Notes: generated by a model from the letters alone, not told the origin. A stretch of DNA of 64,000 nucleotides from Nymphaea colorata (GCF_008831285.2 NC_045149.1:6784417-6848416); one strand, 5' to 3'; positions 10,632 through 21,752 are shown, counted from the stretch's first letter. Numbers and translations: made by a program.

Positions 10632-12562
10632 ATTTTTTGGACTACAAGAAAACAGAATCACTTAATACTGTTGATGTGCCTGAGAAGGAGGAAAGGGGTG
10701 ACAATAGCATTGAGAAGGAAGGCCCTCAGTTGTTTGGACAGTTCTACTCTAGACGAGGTACTCGGACAGAGGTGATGACTTGTGATGCTAGATCTACTTC
10801 CAATCCCAATGCCACTCCTTCCCTGGATGAACCAAGTCCTACCGAGGAGACCGTGGAGACCCATGATGAGGTTGAAAAGAAGAATGACGATCTTCCCATT
10901 GCCCTGAGAAAGGGTGTCAGGTCATGTACTCAACACCCCATTGGTAATTTTGTTTCTTATTCCAGACTTGGGAGAGATTACAAGTGTTTTGTTTCTACTC
11001 TTTCTTTGGCTGTGATTCCCAGGACTGTCGCTGAAGCTCAAAGTGACTCCAAGTGGGCCGATGCAATGAAAGAAGAAATAGATGCCCTAAGAAGAAACTT
11101 GACATGGGAAGTGGTGAAGATTCCTGAAGCCGCTCACCTAGTTGGATCCAAATGGGTGTATACCATCAAGTACAAACCAGATGGGAGTGTTGAAAGATAT
11201 AAAGCTCGACTTGTGGCCAAGGGGTTTAGCCAGAAATATGGAATTGATTACTTGGAAACATTTGCTCCTGTTGCGAAAATGAAGACTGTGAGGGTGGTTA
11301 TATCCCTAGCTGTGATGAAGGAGTGGAAGATGTATCAACTGGATGTTAAGAATGCATTCCTCAATGGTGACCTCGAAGAAGAAGTATATATGCATATGCC
11401 TCCAGGATATGAAGAACCAGAAATGTGTTGTAAGCTGAAAAAGGCATTGTATGGCCTTAAGCAATCGCCCAGAGCGTGGTTTGAACGACTGAGAAGAGTG
11501 ATGATACGTCATGGATACAAACAAGGAAATGGAGATCACACTCTGTTTGTGAAGAAGAAGGAGAGCAAGGTTACTCTCCTGCTCGTCTACGTAGATGACA
11601 TGATTGTTACTGGAGATGATGAGGAGGAGATTATCAAGCTAAAAGGGTTACTGGCTACAGAATTCGACCTCAAAGATCTTGGAAAACTAAGGTATTTTCT
11701 TGGTATGGAGGTTGCTAGGTCTAGTACTGGTCTTGTACTAAACCAAAGGAAATATACATTAGACCTGCTGGAAGAAACTGGTAAATTGGGATGTAGACCT
11801 ACTCCTACCCCTTTTGACACTGGGCACAAGTTGAGTCTCAGAGATGGAGAGCCTCTCTGTGAAGAAGACAAGGGAAGATATCAACGTTTGGTTGGGAAGC
11901 TAATTTATCTTACCCTCACGAGACCTGATATCACCTTTGCGGTGAATGTTTTGAGCCAATTCATGCATGCGCCAACCGATGCACATCTGAAGGCTGTGGA
12001 CAGAGTGCTATGCTACCTGAAGAAAAATCCTGGTAAGGGACTCCTGTATGTGAAACAAGAGACTGTGGAAATCGAGGGCTATTCTGATGCGGATTGGGCA
12101 GGTTGTGGTGATACCAGACGATCCACTACAGGGTACTGTGTCTACTTGGGAGGAAACCTTGTTGTATGGAGGAGCAAGAGACAGGATGTTTGCTCTAGAT
12201 CCAGTGCAGAGGCAGAATATAGGGCAGTTGCTATGGGAGTGTCAGAGTTATTATGGTTGAAGATATTGTTGACTGACATTGGAATAGAGATTGAAGGACC
12301 TATGAAGATGTATTGTGATAACAAGTCTGCAATCAACTTAGCCAACAATCCTGTACTTCACGACAGAACAAAACATGTTGAAATTGATCGTCACTTCATT
12401 CGGGAAAGGATTGATGCGAAAGAGTTGATCTTACCTTACATGAAGTCTGAAGACCAAACTGCTGATGTTCTGACGAAAGCTCTTCCTTCAGCTTCATTTG
12501 AGAGGAATGTATCCAAGTTGGGCATGTTTGATATGTACGCCCAACTTGAGGGGGAGTGTTGA
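10586..12562 (+). CDS. Copia reverse transcriptase-RNase H part of the polyprotein
   Basis: This frame overlaps the end of the gag-integrase frame and has no ATG at its left end (it opens on GTG), so it is the continuation of the same polyprotein rather than a separate gene. Reverse transcriptase motifs: SKWVYTIKYKPDG, ARLVAKGFSQ, YQLDVKNAFLNGDL, LKQSPRAWF and the catalytic YVDDMIVTG. RNase H motifs: YSDADWAG, SRSSAEAEYRA, CDNKSAINLANNP and RTKHVEIDRHFIRE. It ends with QTADVLTKALP, a common Copia C-terminus. No internal stop is present. The stop at 12560-12562 falls inside the first bases of the right LTR. Confidence 0.93.
   Translation: MGREEYSQRQELQFIDFLDYKKTESLNTVDVPEKEERGDNSIEKEGPQLFGQFYSRRGTRTEVMTCDARSTSNPNATPSLDEPSPTEETVETHDEVEKKNDDLPIALRKGVRSCTQHPIGNFVSYSRLGRDYKCFVSTLSLAVIPRTVAEAQSDSKWADAMKEEIDALRRNLTWEVVKIPEAAHLVGSKWVYTIKYKPDGSVERYKARLVAKGFSQKYGIDYLETFAPVAKMKTVRVVISLAVMKEWKMYQLDVKNAFLNGDLEEEVYMHMPPGYEEPEMCCKLKKALYGLKQSPRAWFERLRRVMIRHGYKQGNGDHTLFVKKKESKVTLLLVYVDDMIVTGDDEEEIIKLKGLLATEFDLKDLGKLRYFLGMEVARSSTGLVLNQRKYTLDLLEETGKLGCRPTPTPFDTGHKLSLRDGEPLCEEDKGRYQRLVGKLIYLTLTRPDITFAVNVLSQFMHAPTDAHLKAVDRVLCYLKKNPGKGLLYVKQETVEIEGYSDADWAGCGDTRRSTTGYCVYLGGNLVVWRSKRQDVCSRSSAEAEYRAVAMGVSELLWLKILLTDIGIEIEGPMKMYCDNKSAINLANNPVLHDRTKHVEIDRHFIRERIDAKELILPYMKSEDQTADVLTKALPSASFERNVSKLGMFDMYAQLEGEC
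12548..12556 (+). other. Polypurine tract of the Copia element
   Basis: GAGGGGGAG directly precedes the right LTR, the position where plus-strand DNA synthesis is primed. Confidence 0.85.
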
Positions 12563-12805
12563 TAGATTGTGGGTTTCGGGTCCGGATCCATACCCGACCC
12601 GCCTTGTAGCCCGTTTTGGGCTCTACTTAAGTCATGTAACCCTAATCCTTAAGTGTTAATGATAATCTTAAGAGAGAGAGAGTCTGGCTGCTAGTGGGCA
12701 CCAACTCCTCCTCATTCGTGGTTTTTTCTCCCTCGTGTTGAGGGTTTTCCACGTTACATCGTGATCATTGCTTCTCTTCCTCTTCTTCTTGTTCGTATCT
12801 CTACA
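12557..12805 (+). repeat. Copia right LTR
   Basis: 249 bp, TG...CA bounded, followed by the second AACAT target duplication at 12806-12810. By eye it matches the left LTR base for base. Confidence 0.95.
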
Positions 12806-13046
12806 AACATAATATAATAATTGTATATACATAAGTTTATAAGTATAAAAATTAACAATACATATAACTATATGATATAAGTACATAACATACCATATTA
12901 ATGTATACATATAACAGGTATGAGGTATCCCAATACTATATAACAGACTTAGTGACTAACAGTATATACGTATAACAGCATAATCAACACAACAATACAT
13001 AGAAATACGTCATCGATACGATATAATGTACAAAACAATACATACT

Positions 13047-13381
13047 CTAAGTCACATTGGTAGGGGTATGGTTTGGGTACGAGTACGGAGATACGACAAC
13101 TTTAAAAATGTGGTATGGGGGTACAGCAGGATATATGTATGTGTATATGCAAAACAACACAAAAAAATAAAAATGAAAGCAACATTTTAATAAACAAGTG
13201 ATATAAACAAAAACATTATATGTTAATGAACAATAACTTTAACAATAGAATGAAAAGTAGGATGGAAACAATTAAATCAAAGTAAAATTAAGCAGTTTGG
13301 ATCTAAAGGTACCCAAGTGTGTCCAAGTACCTATTTTGGGTACGGGTACGTGGACCTTATTGAAGTACCTATGTGACTTAG
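13047..13381. mobile_element. Small hAT-like MITE nested in the larger hAT-like element
   Basis: Seen: the left end CTAAGTCACATTGGTA is the inverse of the right end TACCTATGTGACTTAG (one mismatch). Flanking octamers TACATACT (13039-13046) and TATATACT (13382-13389) differ by one base, fitting an aged 8-bp target duplication. Inside, GGGTACGGGTACG-like motifs lie near both ends with an A-rich centre, as in the element at 19631-19968. No coding capacity. Confidence 0.72.
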
Positions 13382-13579
13382 TATATACTCAATTAAGAAA
13401 CTTTAATTGAAAGGGAATGTGACTTTTCACTTTCCCATGGACTAGACGTGTTGGAGCTAGGCCAGCCTAGGCGAGCTTAGGCACCAACACATATCACCTA
13501 AGTGGTGGACTTATGCGACGGGGTGTGGACTCACACTTAGTCCGCGCCTAGGCGAGGCCTTAACAACATAGCATTTCTG

Positions 13580-14281
13580 TTCTGTTGACTTTTGAAACCA
13601 TCTAAACTTCTGCTTTATAATTTTCATAATAAAATAAGCTAAAATTGTCTTTTGTTTCATTTTCTATATTTTCTAATTGTCAAAATTTAAACAGAACAGA
13701 TGACTGGACAGTCAAGAACAGGTGATCGGATGAGAACCCAAAATAAGAAGTAGGTTATTTTGGTGTCAAAACTAATGATATATCAGACTAAGTACATCCT
13801 AAGAACCTTAATCTTCCTCCATTTACAAATTCTTCAAGACTTTTGGAAGAAGAAACCGATAATATATATATATATATATATATATGCTGTCTATCTGGTA
13901 GCACTCTCTCATTAATAACTTAATTTTCTTGCCAAAACATAAAGAAACAAGTAGAGAAACTTTTTGGAAACATACAAGAAACAAAACCAAAAAACAAATT
14001 CTTAAAAATATGAAGGAATAAATTTTTACAAGGACTTGGGAAAATATCAAGATATCTCGGGTTAGTACCATTTCCTTTTCATTTTGATGATATTCTGAAA
14101 CCATTAAAAGATGCTGCCAATATTATGGGTTGTGATAATCTCAACATACAATCAACACATCAAAGATACTTGCGACCATGATGACATTGTCATAAAAATC
14201 TTTCTCATGTGTTTATAAATGAGACTTCTCAAGCATTCATTGGATATCTTGTAAATCTCAAGAAGAACTGGGAAATCCAAT

Positions 14282-14330
<49 letters not shown>

Positions 14331-16126
14331 CACACACACAAAAATAACATATATTTGATGAGATTATGAGTTCTCCAATTTCTTACATAAACATTGATAA
14401 GATTCAAATTAGTTTTGGGTGTATTAAAAGAAAGAAAAATTGGAAAACAAACAATTAAAGTAAACTACAGAGGGCTTTTCCTAAGGGAAAAATATTGTCA
14501 TATAATTGTGATAATATCATAAGAAATTGACTTTGGCTATATTTTCAAAACATCACTTGATATTTTTGCCATTTTTTCCATTTTATGCCACTTTACACTT
14601 TACAGATATTACCAAGATATTTCAAAAATGTCAGGAATATTTGTGGCAGTGACACATATGTATACGCATGTAGTTGTATGTATATGTATGTCTGAGGCAT
14701 GCAGTGTTTCTACTAAGAACATACCCTTAGTGAAACAGTGGAAGTATTTCAAGTTTCAACATCAAGTTTTCATCTGGTCTAAGCCAATAGATTTTACCTC
14801 CTAAAAAACAGATATAATTGTCAAACGTAAATAGCTTAATACATGTAGTCCACTATATAAGACACAACAAACACATTTAACAAGGAAAATTGAAGAAAAA
14901 GACACTTGCTAGTATGATTTTCTCCAAGAATTACAGTGGGGTCTAACAAAAGGATGTCCACAAGAGCAATTCTCCAAAATATTCTCTCCTTGGCACATCC
15001 ATCTTGTTACTCACAAAAAAAGGACTACCGCACAAAGTATCCAAAACAATGTTTTTTGTTTATATTGCCTTAACTTTCTATTTTCACCACTTGAAGCGAG
15101 TTTGCTCAGCCCTGAACATTAAGTTATGTCATGTGGCTAACTCCGGCACTAGATAAAGTTTTGCACAAGAGATTGCATCGCACCCACTTAAGCTATTCTA
15201 GGCCATCAGTTACTAATAACAATTCCATCTTTGATGTTCACAAGAAAACTAAGCTACTCTTAACCAACATTCTCATTAGCAGAACCCAGAATTTGCTTTT
15301 TTTTTTCACATGAAATTATGAAAAATACCAAAACATATTAGATGTCCACGAAATTACCAGTCTATACATTTTACAGGAGTTCTTTAGCTGCATTTAAGAA
15401 ATAATCAAATTCCCATTACATCCATTGACTAACCCTAGTCCTGTGCTACTGACACTACATTAAAGATGACAATGTCCTCAGAAAAAGGTCCAAATGCTTA
15501 ATAACAAACAAATGGTTTCACACAGACGAAAACAGGTATCGGACAGAGACAGTATCAGCTTATAAAAAAACTTAGTAAAAAAAGACTACTATTATCTGCT
15601 AACAGACTTTTTTCCAAAGATTTCGACTGCGTGCAGCAACACTGTCATGATTTTTGTGAATTCTTTATGATTTTCACACTTCCCAACCCGTATTGTCACT
15701 TCTTCCTGCAGCAATCCCGCATGATAAATCACAATTTATTCACCTAAACTTCTCCCAAGCAAAAAGCATTTCGCGCTTCCGTCTTCCATTCGCTAAACCG
15801 TTCCTTAGCAGACATGTAAATTGAATTGTCCAGAGAAAGTAAGAGTCACCACCAATCACCATCCATGCAACTAGAGTTGAAACCAGATTCATCCACAAGG
15901 AAAATGCGATCCACCCGGTGATCAATTTTAAGACAATTAAAAGAAGCGCCCAGTAGAAAGAATCATCCAGCATCAATAAACAGCATCAAGAATAAAAGAA
16001 AGCCGAAACGGCCAGAAAGAATCGTCTAGCATCAATAAACAGCATCAGGAAACGAAAGCTAAACAACGGATAGAAACTGTCAGGAACTCCACTGTCCATG
16101 AGAGTACGGGATGATGAACCAGTCTA
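13580..16126. other. AT-rich non-coding stretch with microsatellites
   Basis: No gene recognised. (TA)n lies at about 13862-13886 and (CA)n(TA)n(CA)n at about 14285-14340. An imperfect tandem duplication of about 60 bp with the core AGCATCAATAAACAGCATCA is seen at about 15960-16060. Open frames here are short and run through simple repeats. Confidence 0.5.
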
Positions 16127-16400
16127 CCTTATCGAGTTAGACGAAATCCACTTTTTTCTTCCAATAACAAGCACAAACAAGCATCAAACTTCAATATCCA
16201 GCATCACGAAATAGAAAACCCACCAAAAGCACTCCAGAGTCCTCCACCACCAAAAACCCTACGACTATCAATCCTTGAGAGTTCCGGATGGTGAATCGGC
16301 GAACCGGACTAAGCGAAGATCGGAGAGCACTGCACAGATCGAGTCCCTGGAATTCGCTCTCTCTCTGTGGGTGCTTCTTCCGTTTACTGTTATAAAGGGC
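16127..16400 (-). promoter_or_regulatory. Possible promoter and noncoding first exon of the glycine-rich gene
   Basis: Inference. On the minus strand a TATA-like TTTATAACAG (about 16388-16397) is followed by a GC-richer segment with a CT/GA run and a possible splice donor GATAAG|GTAGACT near 16127. It faces left, toward the glycine-rich gene, and no other minus-strand gene lies between. If the acceptor just before 5563 is used, the leader intron would be about 10.5 kb and would hold the transposon nest. An alternative is an unrelated short transcript. RNA evidence is needed. Confidence 0.3.
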
Positions 16401-17537
16401 AAGGTAAAGGAAAGAAAAGACGGGAGGGGTCAGCGACGGGAGTCCAAATGGCATTTTTTATTTTACGTGATTGTCCTTATTTTAACAGTCTTTTGACATA
16501 TTCAGCCTTGTCTGGCCATTATTTATAATCACTTCCTATTTTACATTGTACTTGCTCATTATTGTTTGGCAAGTAAAATGAATATTTAACGAATTTAGCT
16601 GAGGTAGATCGTAAACATTTAATTTTAATGTTTTATAAATCTAATTTAATTTTTAGAATACATTTATAAAACACTCACAAAATATTCTAACTGATCATTA
16701 ACGTGTCAATGATTTTTTTTCATACTATCATAATGAATCCGAATGATATTGAATGATATTACTGGAAAGCATATCATGCAAGCATTTATGCAATATCATA
16801 CTCATTTTTTGCTGAGAACCAACCTTACTTAAGGCAACCAAGGGATAAATTTTGTGTTAAAAGCCCAAAAGCGTAGGCGCCATCATGTCAAGCATGAATT
16901 TGTCAATCAACATAACACAGGCATGAGTTTGTCAATTGTCATAAAGTGAAGATAGATTCGGGAAAAAAAACTTGCGCTTTTCGCCTCTTCATTATGGCCG
17001 CTCCCGCCGTTTCTCCCCACTCCCTTGATTGCCACGATAAACAGTGAGGTAGGATAAAAGCCCCCGCCTTTCCTGGATATAACGACCGTGCCATCGCCAG
17101 TTTCGGGCGCGAGAGAACAACGAGAATCGGAACGTCGCTTTCTTTCAATTCGGGCGCATGTGTACGTCCTTGTCTGCGAATGAGCACAGCATTACCAATC
17201 TGCCCCTCGATTTCTAACAAACTACTTAAAAGTGCGCACATCGTTTCCGGGTTGGATCTGCTAATGAGATCCGTGGACTTGAAATCAGATCCTCTGCCCA
17301 CAGATCTTAAATCCAACCTTTGACAATGCAAAATAGTAACATAACGATATTAAATATGAAACTTATTTTTTTATTTTACTCCAACCTAAGTTTAATAAAT
17401 TAAGATTTGGTGTAGATTTGACAAGGTTTTTTTTTTCTTTTGCATGAGTTGAAATTTGTAAAGATGAAGAAATAAACATGTGACGATGTTATCATGTTTA
17501 TAAATTTCTTTTCGGCTATTAGCAAGTACATGAACCA
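16401..17537. other. Non-coding stretch with a GC-richer island
   Basis: Positions about 16960-17310 are clearly richer in GC than the flanks. An open frame of 130 codons on the minus strand there starts at TTG, not ATG, and resembles no family I know. On the plus strand a short ATG frame (MAAPAVSPHS...) stops after 17 codons. It may be a gene remnant or a promoter-like island. The rest is AT-rich with nothing recognisable. Confidence 0.35.
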
Positions 17538-17820
17538 GGTTGTGTTTGATTGCCTCAGACATAATATCTAAGGTGATACAATATTCACAAAATTGATGTG
17601 TATTTGTTTCATCGTGGATCTGAGATCTACAATGATCTGAAATTAATGGGATTTATAGATTTAAGGTCTGACATTCCCCTCCCCTCAAAATACATATGAC
17701 CTTAAATCTGCCATTTTTTTACATATGTGGATTTAATATCCACGCTACTAAGATCGGTCTTACAATGCACACCTTTTAATGCAGTCTCATATATGAGATC
17801 CCAAGCTATCAAACACTGCC
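17538..17820. mobile_element. Possible Tourist-like MITE
   Basis: The left end GGTTGTGTTTGATTGCC is similar to the inverse of the right end (GGCAGTGTTTGATAGCT), an end type common in PIF/Harbinger-derived MITEs. Flanking trinucleotides (CCA and TTA) do not match, so the limits or the target duplication have decayed. Confidence 0.4.
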
Positions 17821-18221
17821 TTAGCCGACTAGATTTGAGTTAGGCCAAAGATCCGGGTTTTTGCATTCAAACATGGATCGAAATTCCACTATGTTGAAAT
17901 GCATTATTTGTCTAGAAGTAGATCTCATGACAGCATAGAAAGAAGGATTTGAGATCTGAAGCTGTCAAACCCAGTTACTGCAAGTCAGTTGATCCATTTC
18001 CAAGTGGTTTGATAAAGCACCCTACCAACAACGTTTTACAAACAGTTGTACTTAGATCTTACCATCTAAGTATCTTCCAAGGCATTGGACAACCTTGCCA
18101 TCTAAGTATCTTCCAAGGCATTAACCCTTTCAAAACTTAAATTAATAGTTCAATTTGAATATAGTTGGTTATAGTTATATAGGACAGCCCCACAAAACTC
18201 AGGCCATTGCCTCATCACTAA
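17821..18221. repeat. Dispersed repeat copy (related to 24.9-25.05 kb)
   Basis: From about 18130 the sequence AACTTAAATTAAT...TTATATAGGACAGCC is shared with 24917-24970. The flank to the right of the MITE at 18222-18634 (AATTTGTTAACTA) continues the same similarity at 25002-25020. A short direct repeat with the core CCATCTAAGTATCTTCCAAGGC occurs twice at about 18061-18120. Confidence 0.55.
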
Positions 18222-18634
18222 GGGGCCGTTTGATGGTCAGAAAAAAGTTTCTGGAAAAAAATTTCTAGAAAAAAATTTCTCGAATTGAAGAAACGGAAAA
18301 ATTTTTCTGTTTTTCCAAAACCAGTTTGTGTTTGTTATGGAGGAATTATTTTTCTAGAAAAAAATTTCTTTGTTTGATGGGAATGGTGAGGAAGAAGGAG
18401 GAAGAAGAGAAGGAGGGAGGAGGGAGAAAAAATTTCCTCCTCCAACGGTCACAAAAAAATTTCTGGAAAAATTTCTCCACCCCTCTGGCTGGAAAAATTT
18501 TTCCGGAAATATTTTTCCAGAATCATCTCCAACGGTCCAAATTTTTTTTCCATGTTTGATGAAATGGAAAAGTTTTAAAAATTTGAATTTTTTTTCCTGT
18601 TGAACAGTGCTTTTCCTGCCAACCAAACGCCCCC
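18222..18634. mobile_element. PIF/Harbinger-type (Tourist-like) MITE, 413 bp
   Basis: Seen: left end GGGGCCGTTTGATGGTCAG, right end inverse GGGGGCGTTTGGTTGGCAG; TAA flanks on both sides (18219-18221 and 18635-18637). Known: TAA/TTA trinucleotide duplications with G-rich GTTTG ends mark PIF/Harbinger MITEs. A related sequence at 24.9-25.05 kb lacks the insertion and acts as an empty-site paralogue. The interior is full of AAATTTCT/AGAAATTT palindromes, which explains spurious open frames on both strands. Confidence 0.8.
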
Positions 18635-18716
18635 TAATTGAAAATTTGTTAACTACATGGTTCGTGCTCCATGGAAAAAAAATTATGGTTTCGCCCCTGG
18701 TATGAGGTTGCCACCA

Positions 18717-19085
18717 GAGGTGAACAACGAGTCGAGCTACTCAAGTTCGACTCATTAAAGCTCGGCTCGTGAACGAGTTGAGTCATTTGCTTAACGAGTC
18801 GAGCTCGAGTTCATGAGTTGACTCGTTCAAATAATCGAGTTGTGTTCAAGTTCAACACGAAACTGCCGAGTCGAGCTAGAGTCTTAATCAAGTCGATATA
18901 TTCAAACGAGTTTACGAGTTTGTCGAGACTTGATTGAGTTGAGCTCGAGCTCAACACGTAACGATGAATATCAATTCTATTCAGACGAGTTTGTCAAGCT
19001 TTAATCGAGTTGAGCTTGAACTCAACAAGTAACGATAAATATCAATTGCAATCAAATGAGTTTGTTGAGCCTTAATCGAGTGAAA
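18717..19085. mobile_element. Degraded hAT-like MITE with CGAGTCGAGCTCGAG-type body
   Basis: It begins AGGTGAACAACGAGTCGAGC and is built of GAGCTCGAG/GAGTCGAGC palindromic words and a repeated TAACGATGAATATCAATT unit of about 70 bp. It is closely related to the complete copy at 25298-25745. The right terminal repeat is not found, so this copy is truncated. Confidence 0.6.
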
Positions 19086-19197
19086 TCTTTCAAGATTCAT
19101 AAACGGTGATTCTATCATTAATTGCCCCACCATATTGAAGGATTTCAAGGTTCATAAATGGTGATTCTATCATTAATTGTCCAACCATATTGGCTGA
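19086..19197. repeat. Tandem duplication, about 55 bp unit, two copies
   Basis: The segment TTTCAAGATTCATAAACGG followed by TGATTCTATCATTAATTG occurs twice in a row with few differences, each copy ending in an ACCATATTG word. Confidence 0.8.
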
Positions 19198-19548
19198 ATG
19201 CATATTGGTCTATTGCTCAAATGACACTATTTGATATGCTTTAAATAAATAAATAAAGTGGATTTTCGCCCTCAAAGCTATCCCTAATTACTTTTAGAGA
19301 GCATTTGATAGATTCTTTCAAGGGACTTATTTTCCAAATTATGACTCTACGGGAATCAGATCAACTTGTATGAAAGAAGCCTTGTCTTCAATGAGCTTTA
19401 CAAAAAGTTGCCTTTGTTGCTGCCTCGATATGATGAAACTTATATTTGGGTATGAAAAGAAGACTCGTCTCTTCTAAGGGTAGAAACTGGAAAGCAAAAA
19501 AGGTTTTTCTTTTTTTTTGGATAAGATAATGAAAATGCCTATTTCCTT

Positions 19549-19584
<36 letters not shown>

Positions 19585-19622
19585 AATGGCACAAGAGAGA
19601 ATATGTTATTTGGTTGGAAATG
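19198..19622. other. Non-coding stretch
   Basis: Nothing recognised apart from a (TA)n microsatellite at about 19548-19582. Confidence 0.5.
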
Positions 19623-19630
19623 ATCACAAT

Positions 19631-19968
19631 CTATGTCACATGGGTGCGGGTACGATATGGGTACGGACACGGTAATTTTAAAAATTTTAGATACGTGAAT
19701 AGTGCAAATTTTATATTCTCAAAAACAATAAAATAAAAAAAATAAATTAATAGTTCACTCTTATAAAAAAGTTTGTTTTATCACAAAAGTGCTGAGTATT
19801 TGAAAGGATTGATAAAAAAAATGATAAAATAAAAAAAAACATTAAACCAATAATTTATTTTTTACGTGTCCTAGCCGTGTCCTGTATTCGGATACGCGTG
19901 TCCGCGTATCAGATACGGGTACGTGGGTTAAACCCAAGTATTCGTGTAGCAGAATTCGTGTAGCAGAA
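19631..19968. mobile_element. hAT-like MITE with exact 8-bp flanking repeat
   Basis: Flanked by an exact octamer ATCACAAT at 19623-19630 and 19969-19976. It starts CTATGTCACATGGGTGCGGG and holds GGGTACGG and GATACGGGTACGTGG motifs near the two ends around an A-rich centre, as in the element at 13047-13381. The right terminal repeat is poorly conserved and carries a small tandem duplication (ATTCGTGTAGCAG twice). Confidence 0.65.
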
Positions 19969-19976
19969 ATCACAAT

Positions 19977-21752
19977 ACAGCGCTTACTGAACAGAATATA
20001 TATTTTTTCATTTATAAAGGCAAAAGTGGAATCTGGAATTTTTTAGCATATGAGATTACCAAAATACCCTTTTGGTAAGCTTAGGTGAGTGAATAAATTC
20101 GCGCTTAAGCAGCACAAACATGACATTGGCTAGAGTGCTTAGTACTTGTTTCAAGTACTAACTCTATTTCTTCAAGTAGCAAGCACTTGTCAACTTGGAG
20201 CAACTATGATCGTTTGATTGAAGCGCTAGTCATAATTATGATGTATTGAGATTGGTACAAGAAAAGGGCAGAATTAGAAACTTTGTGAATGGGGCAAGTG
20301 ATTTTTTTTAATTATAATATTATGAAGGTGCTAATTAAAAATCATTTTTCAAGAATTTGTACGTAGTTCTTTAAAAAAAACCAATATAGGGCTAGCCAAC
20401 TATTTTTTATTATAGCCTCTTCTCCAAAAGTTACTACCATACATTTTTTATAGATTGCGGAAGTTGTTCGACATCCATAACATATTGTTATTTTTTAATT
20501 TTTTATTTCATAATTTGGAGTAGATTTATGAAACACTATGTTACAGGGTTTCATAAATCTGCCACAATTTTTAAGGCAATTTCATTGAATAGTAACTACT
20601 AACAATTTTCTACTAGTGTCAAATAGCCTCGTGTCAAATACGACACCATCTCAGTGGGGGATGTAAATGGAGGATGCACTTAATTATCATTCTGAATTCA
20701 ACTGTTTAGCAGGATTTACTAAAGAAATCTAGATTTCATGGCAACTGACCTCATTCAGTGTGCGTCGAATAGAGTCTATATTCAATTGAGATTTGATACA
20801 TATCCAATTTGATAAAATATAAAGGTCAGATCTTGTATTAGTCGGATTTGACAAGGAGACGTCTCTATTTTTTCGAACACAGGTCCGCATGGCAGTGGCA
20901 GAACCGCACATAGACTGGTGTGGGCAGTTGCCCACCCCAGTCTGTCAATTTTTCCTTCATTTTTACATTAAAGGTTTCTAATATTTACTTTGCCATATGT
21001 GTAAGTATAAAAATATGTGAAGTCGTGCCGCATGGTATTCTTTTATCATCGGTGGGCCACACAAGTCACAACCTTCGTTGCACTTTTCCGACCACCCTTA
21101 AGGCGTGAAGCGGAAGCAAACACTTCAAGTAGAGGCGGGGCAGGTGTGAGCATTGTGTGGGGCATTTTACCCATACAGACCAAGAAAAAATATTTCTTTT
21201 CTTTTCATATCGATACTTCAAAGTATTTTTTATTTATACATAATGCCCCTTAAAATTTTAAAATTTTATAACTAGTACCCCATAGCCAAAATTCCTGTTT
21301 TCAAGTTAAATTATGGCACAGTGCAACTCATCGTCGCCTTTCAATTACATTGGAACGCATCTGTCTCTTAATTTTCAGAAAAAACAAATTCTTTTTCTTG
21401 AGTACGTCCTGAAACTTTTCAGCAAAAGCAGGGACCTTACCTTATCAAGAAAATAGAACATATGAGGCTAATAATGCAAGACTGAACCCTCAAACAAAAA
21501 TTTAAACTAATAAAATAGTTCTGTCTCTTTCTTTCCAGTCAAATTTTGTACAAAAACGCACCTTCTGCATGTCGAGCCCACCAGGTTCACGGCCAAAACG
21601 AGCCTAGACCACATTATCCATCCATCGGGTTGGGCGGTCACAATGATTACACTTGTAACTATCCTCTTTACCTTTTGCCTTCTTATGTTTGAATTGACAA
21701 ATGGCAAAATGCATGCCGTGCAAATTTTATAAGCAGCTCTTGCCCTAGGGGT
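19977..21752. other. Non-coding stretch; possible MITE end near 20.89 kb
   Basis: No gene recognised. GGCAGTGGCAGAACCGCAC near 20890 looks like the end of a CAGTGGCGGAGCC-type MITE (compare 58227-58407), and 21240-21300 resembles the usual interior of such elements, but no clean right end is found. The remainder is AT-rich. Confidence 0.35.

Larger units (their letters stand above)
7460..12805 (+). mobile_element. Ty1/copia LTR retrotransposon, complete and apparently young
   Basis: Seen: two 249-bp LTRs (7460-7708 and 12557-12805), each starting TGTTGATAG and ending TCTACA, with no difference found by eye; a 5-bp target duplication AACAT; a primer binding site TGGTATCAGAGC right after the left LTR; a polypurine tract GAGGGGGAG right before the right LTR; and gag-protease-integrase then reverse transcriptase-RNase H between them. 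Known: integrase before reverse transcriptase defines Copia, and the primer site fits plant initiator tRNA-Met. Near-identical LTRs imply recent insertion. The coding region is split in two frames at about 10574 by what looks like one missing base. It sits inside the hAT-like element at 6853-13571. Confidence 0.97.
6853..13571. mobile_element. hAT-like transposon carrying two nested insertions
   Basis: Seen: the left end CTATGTTGTCAAGGC (from 6853) is the inverted copy of the right end GCCTTAACAACATAG (to 13571), 14 of 15 bases matching. An exact 8-bp direct repeat CATTTCTG flanks it at 6845-6852 and 13572-13579. Both ends are rich in GCCTAGGC-type palindromes. The body is AT-rich, with repeated ACATATAACAGGTAT-like units on both sides of the Copia insert. 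Known: 8-bp target duplications with short terminal inverted repeats are the mark of the hAT superfamily. Without the Copia element (7460-12805 plus its 5-bp duplication) and the inner MITE (13047-13381), about 1.0 kb remains with no transposase, so it is non-autonomous. Confidence 0.8.

Noticed and set aside
16939-17331. 130-codon minus-strand frame as a gene
   Set aside because: It starts at TTG, the first ATG is internal, and no domain or neighbour supports it.
18326-18626. Overlapping 77-90-codon frames on both strands
   Set aside because: They lie inside the palindromic body of the MITE at 18222-18634.
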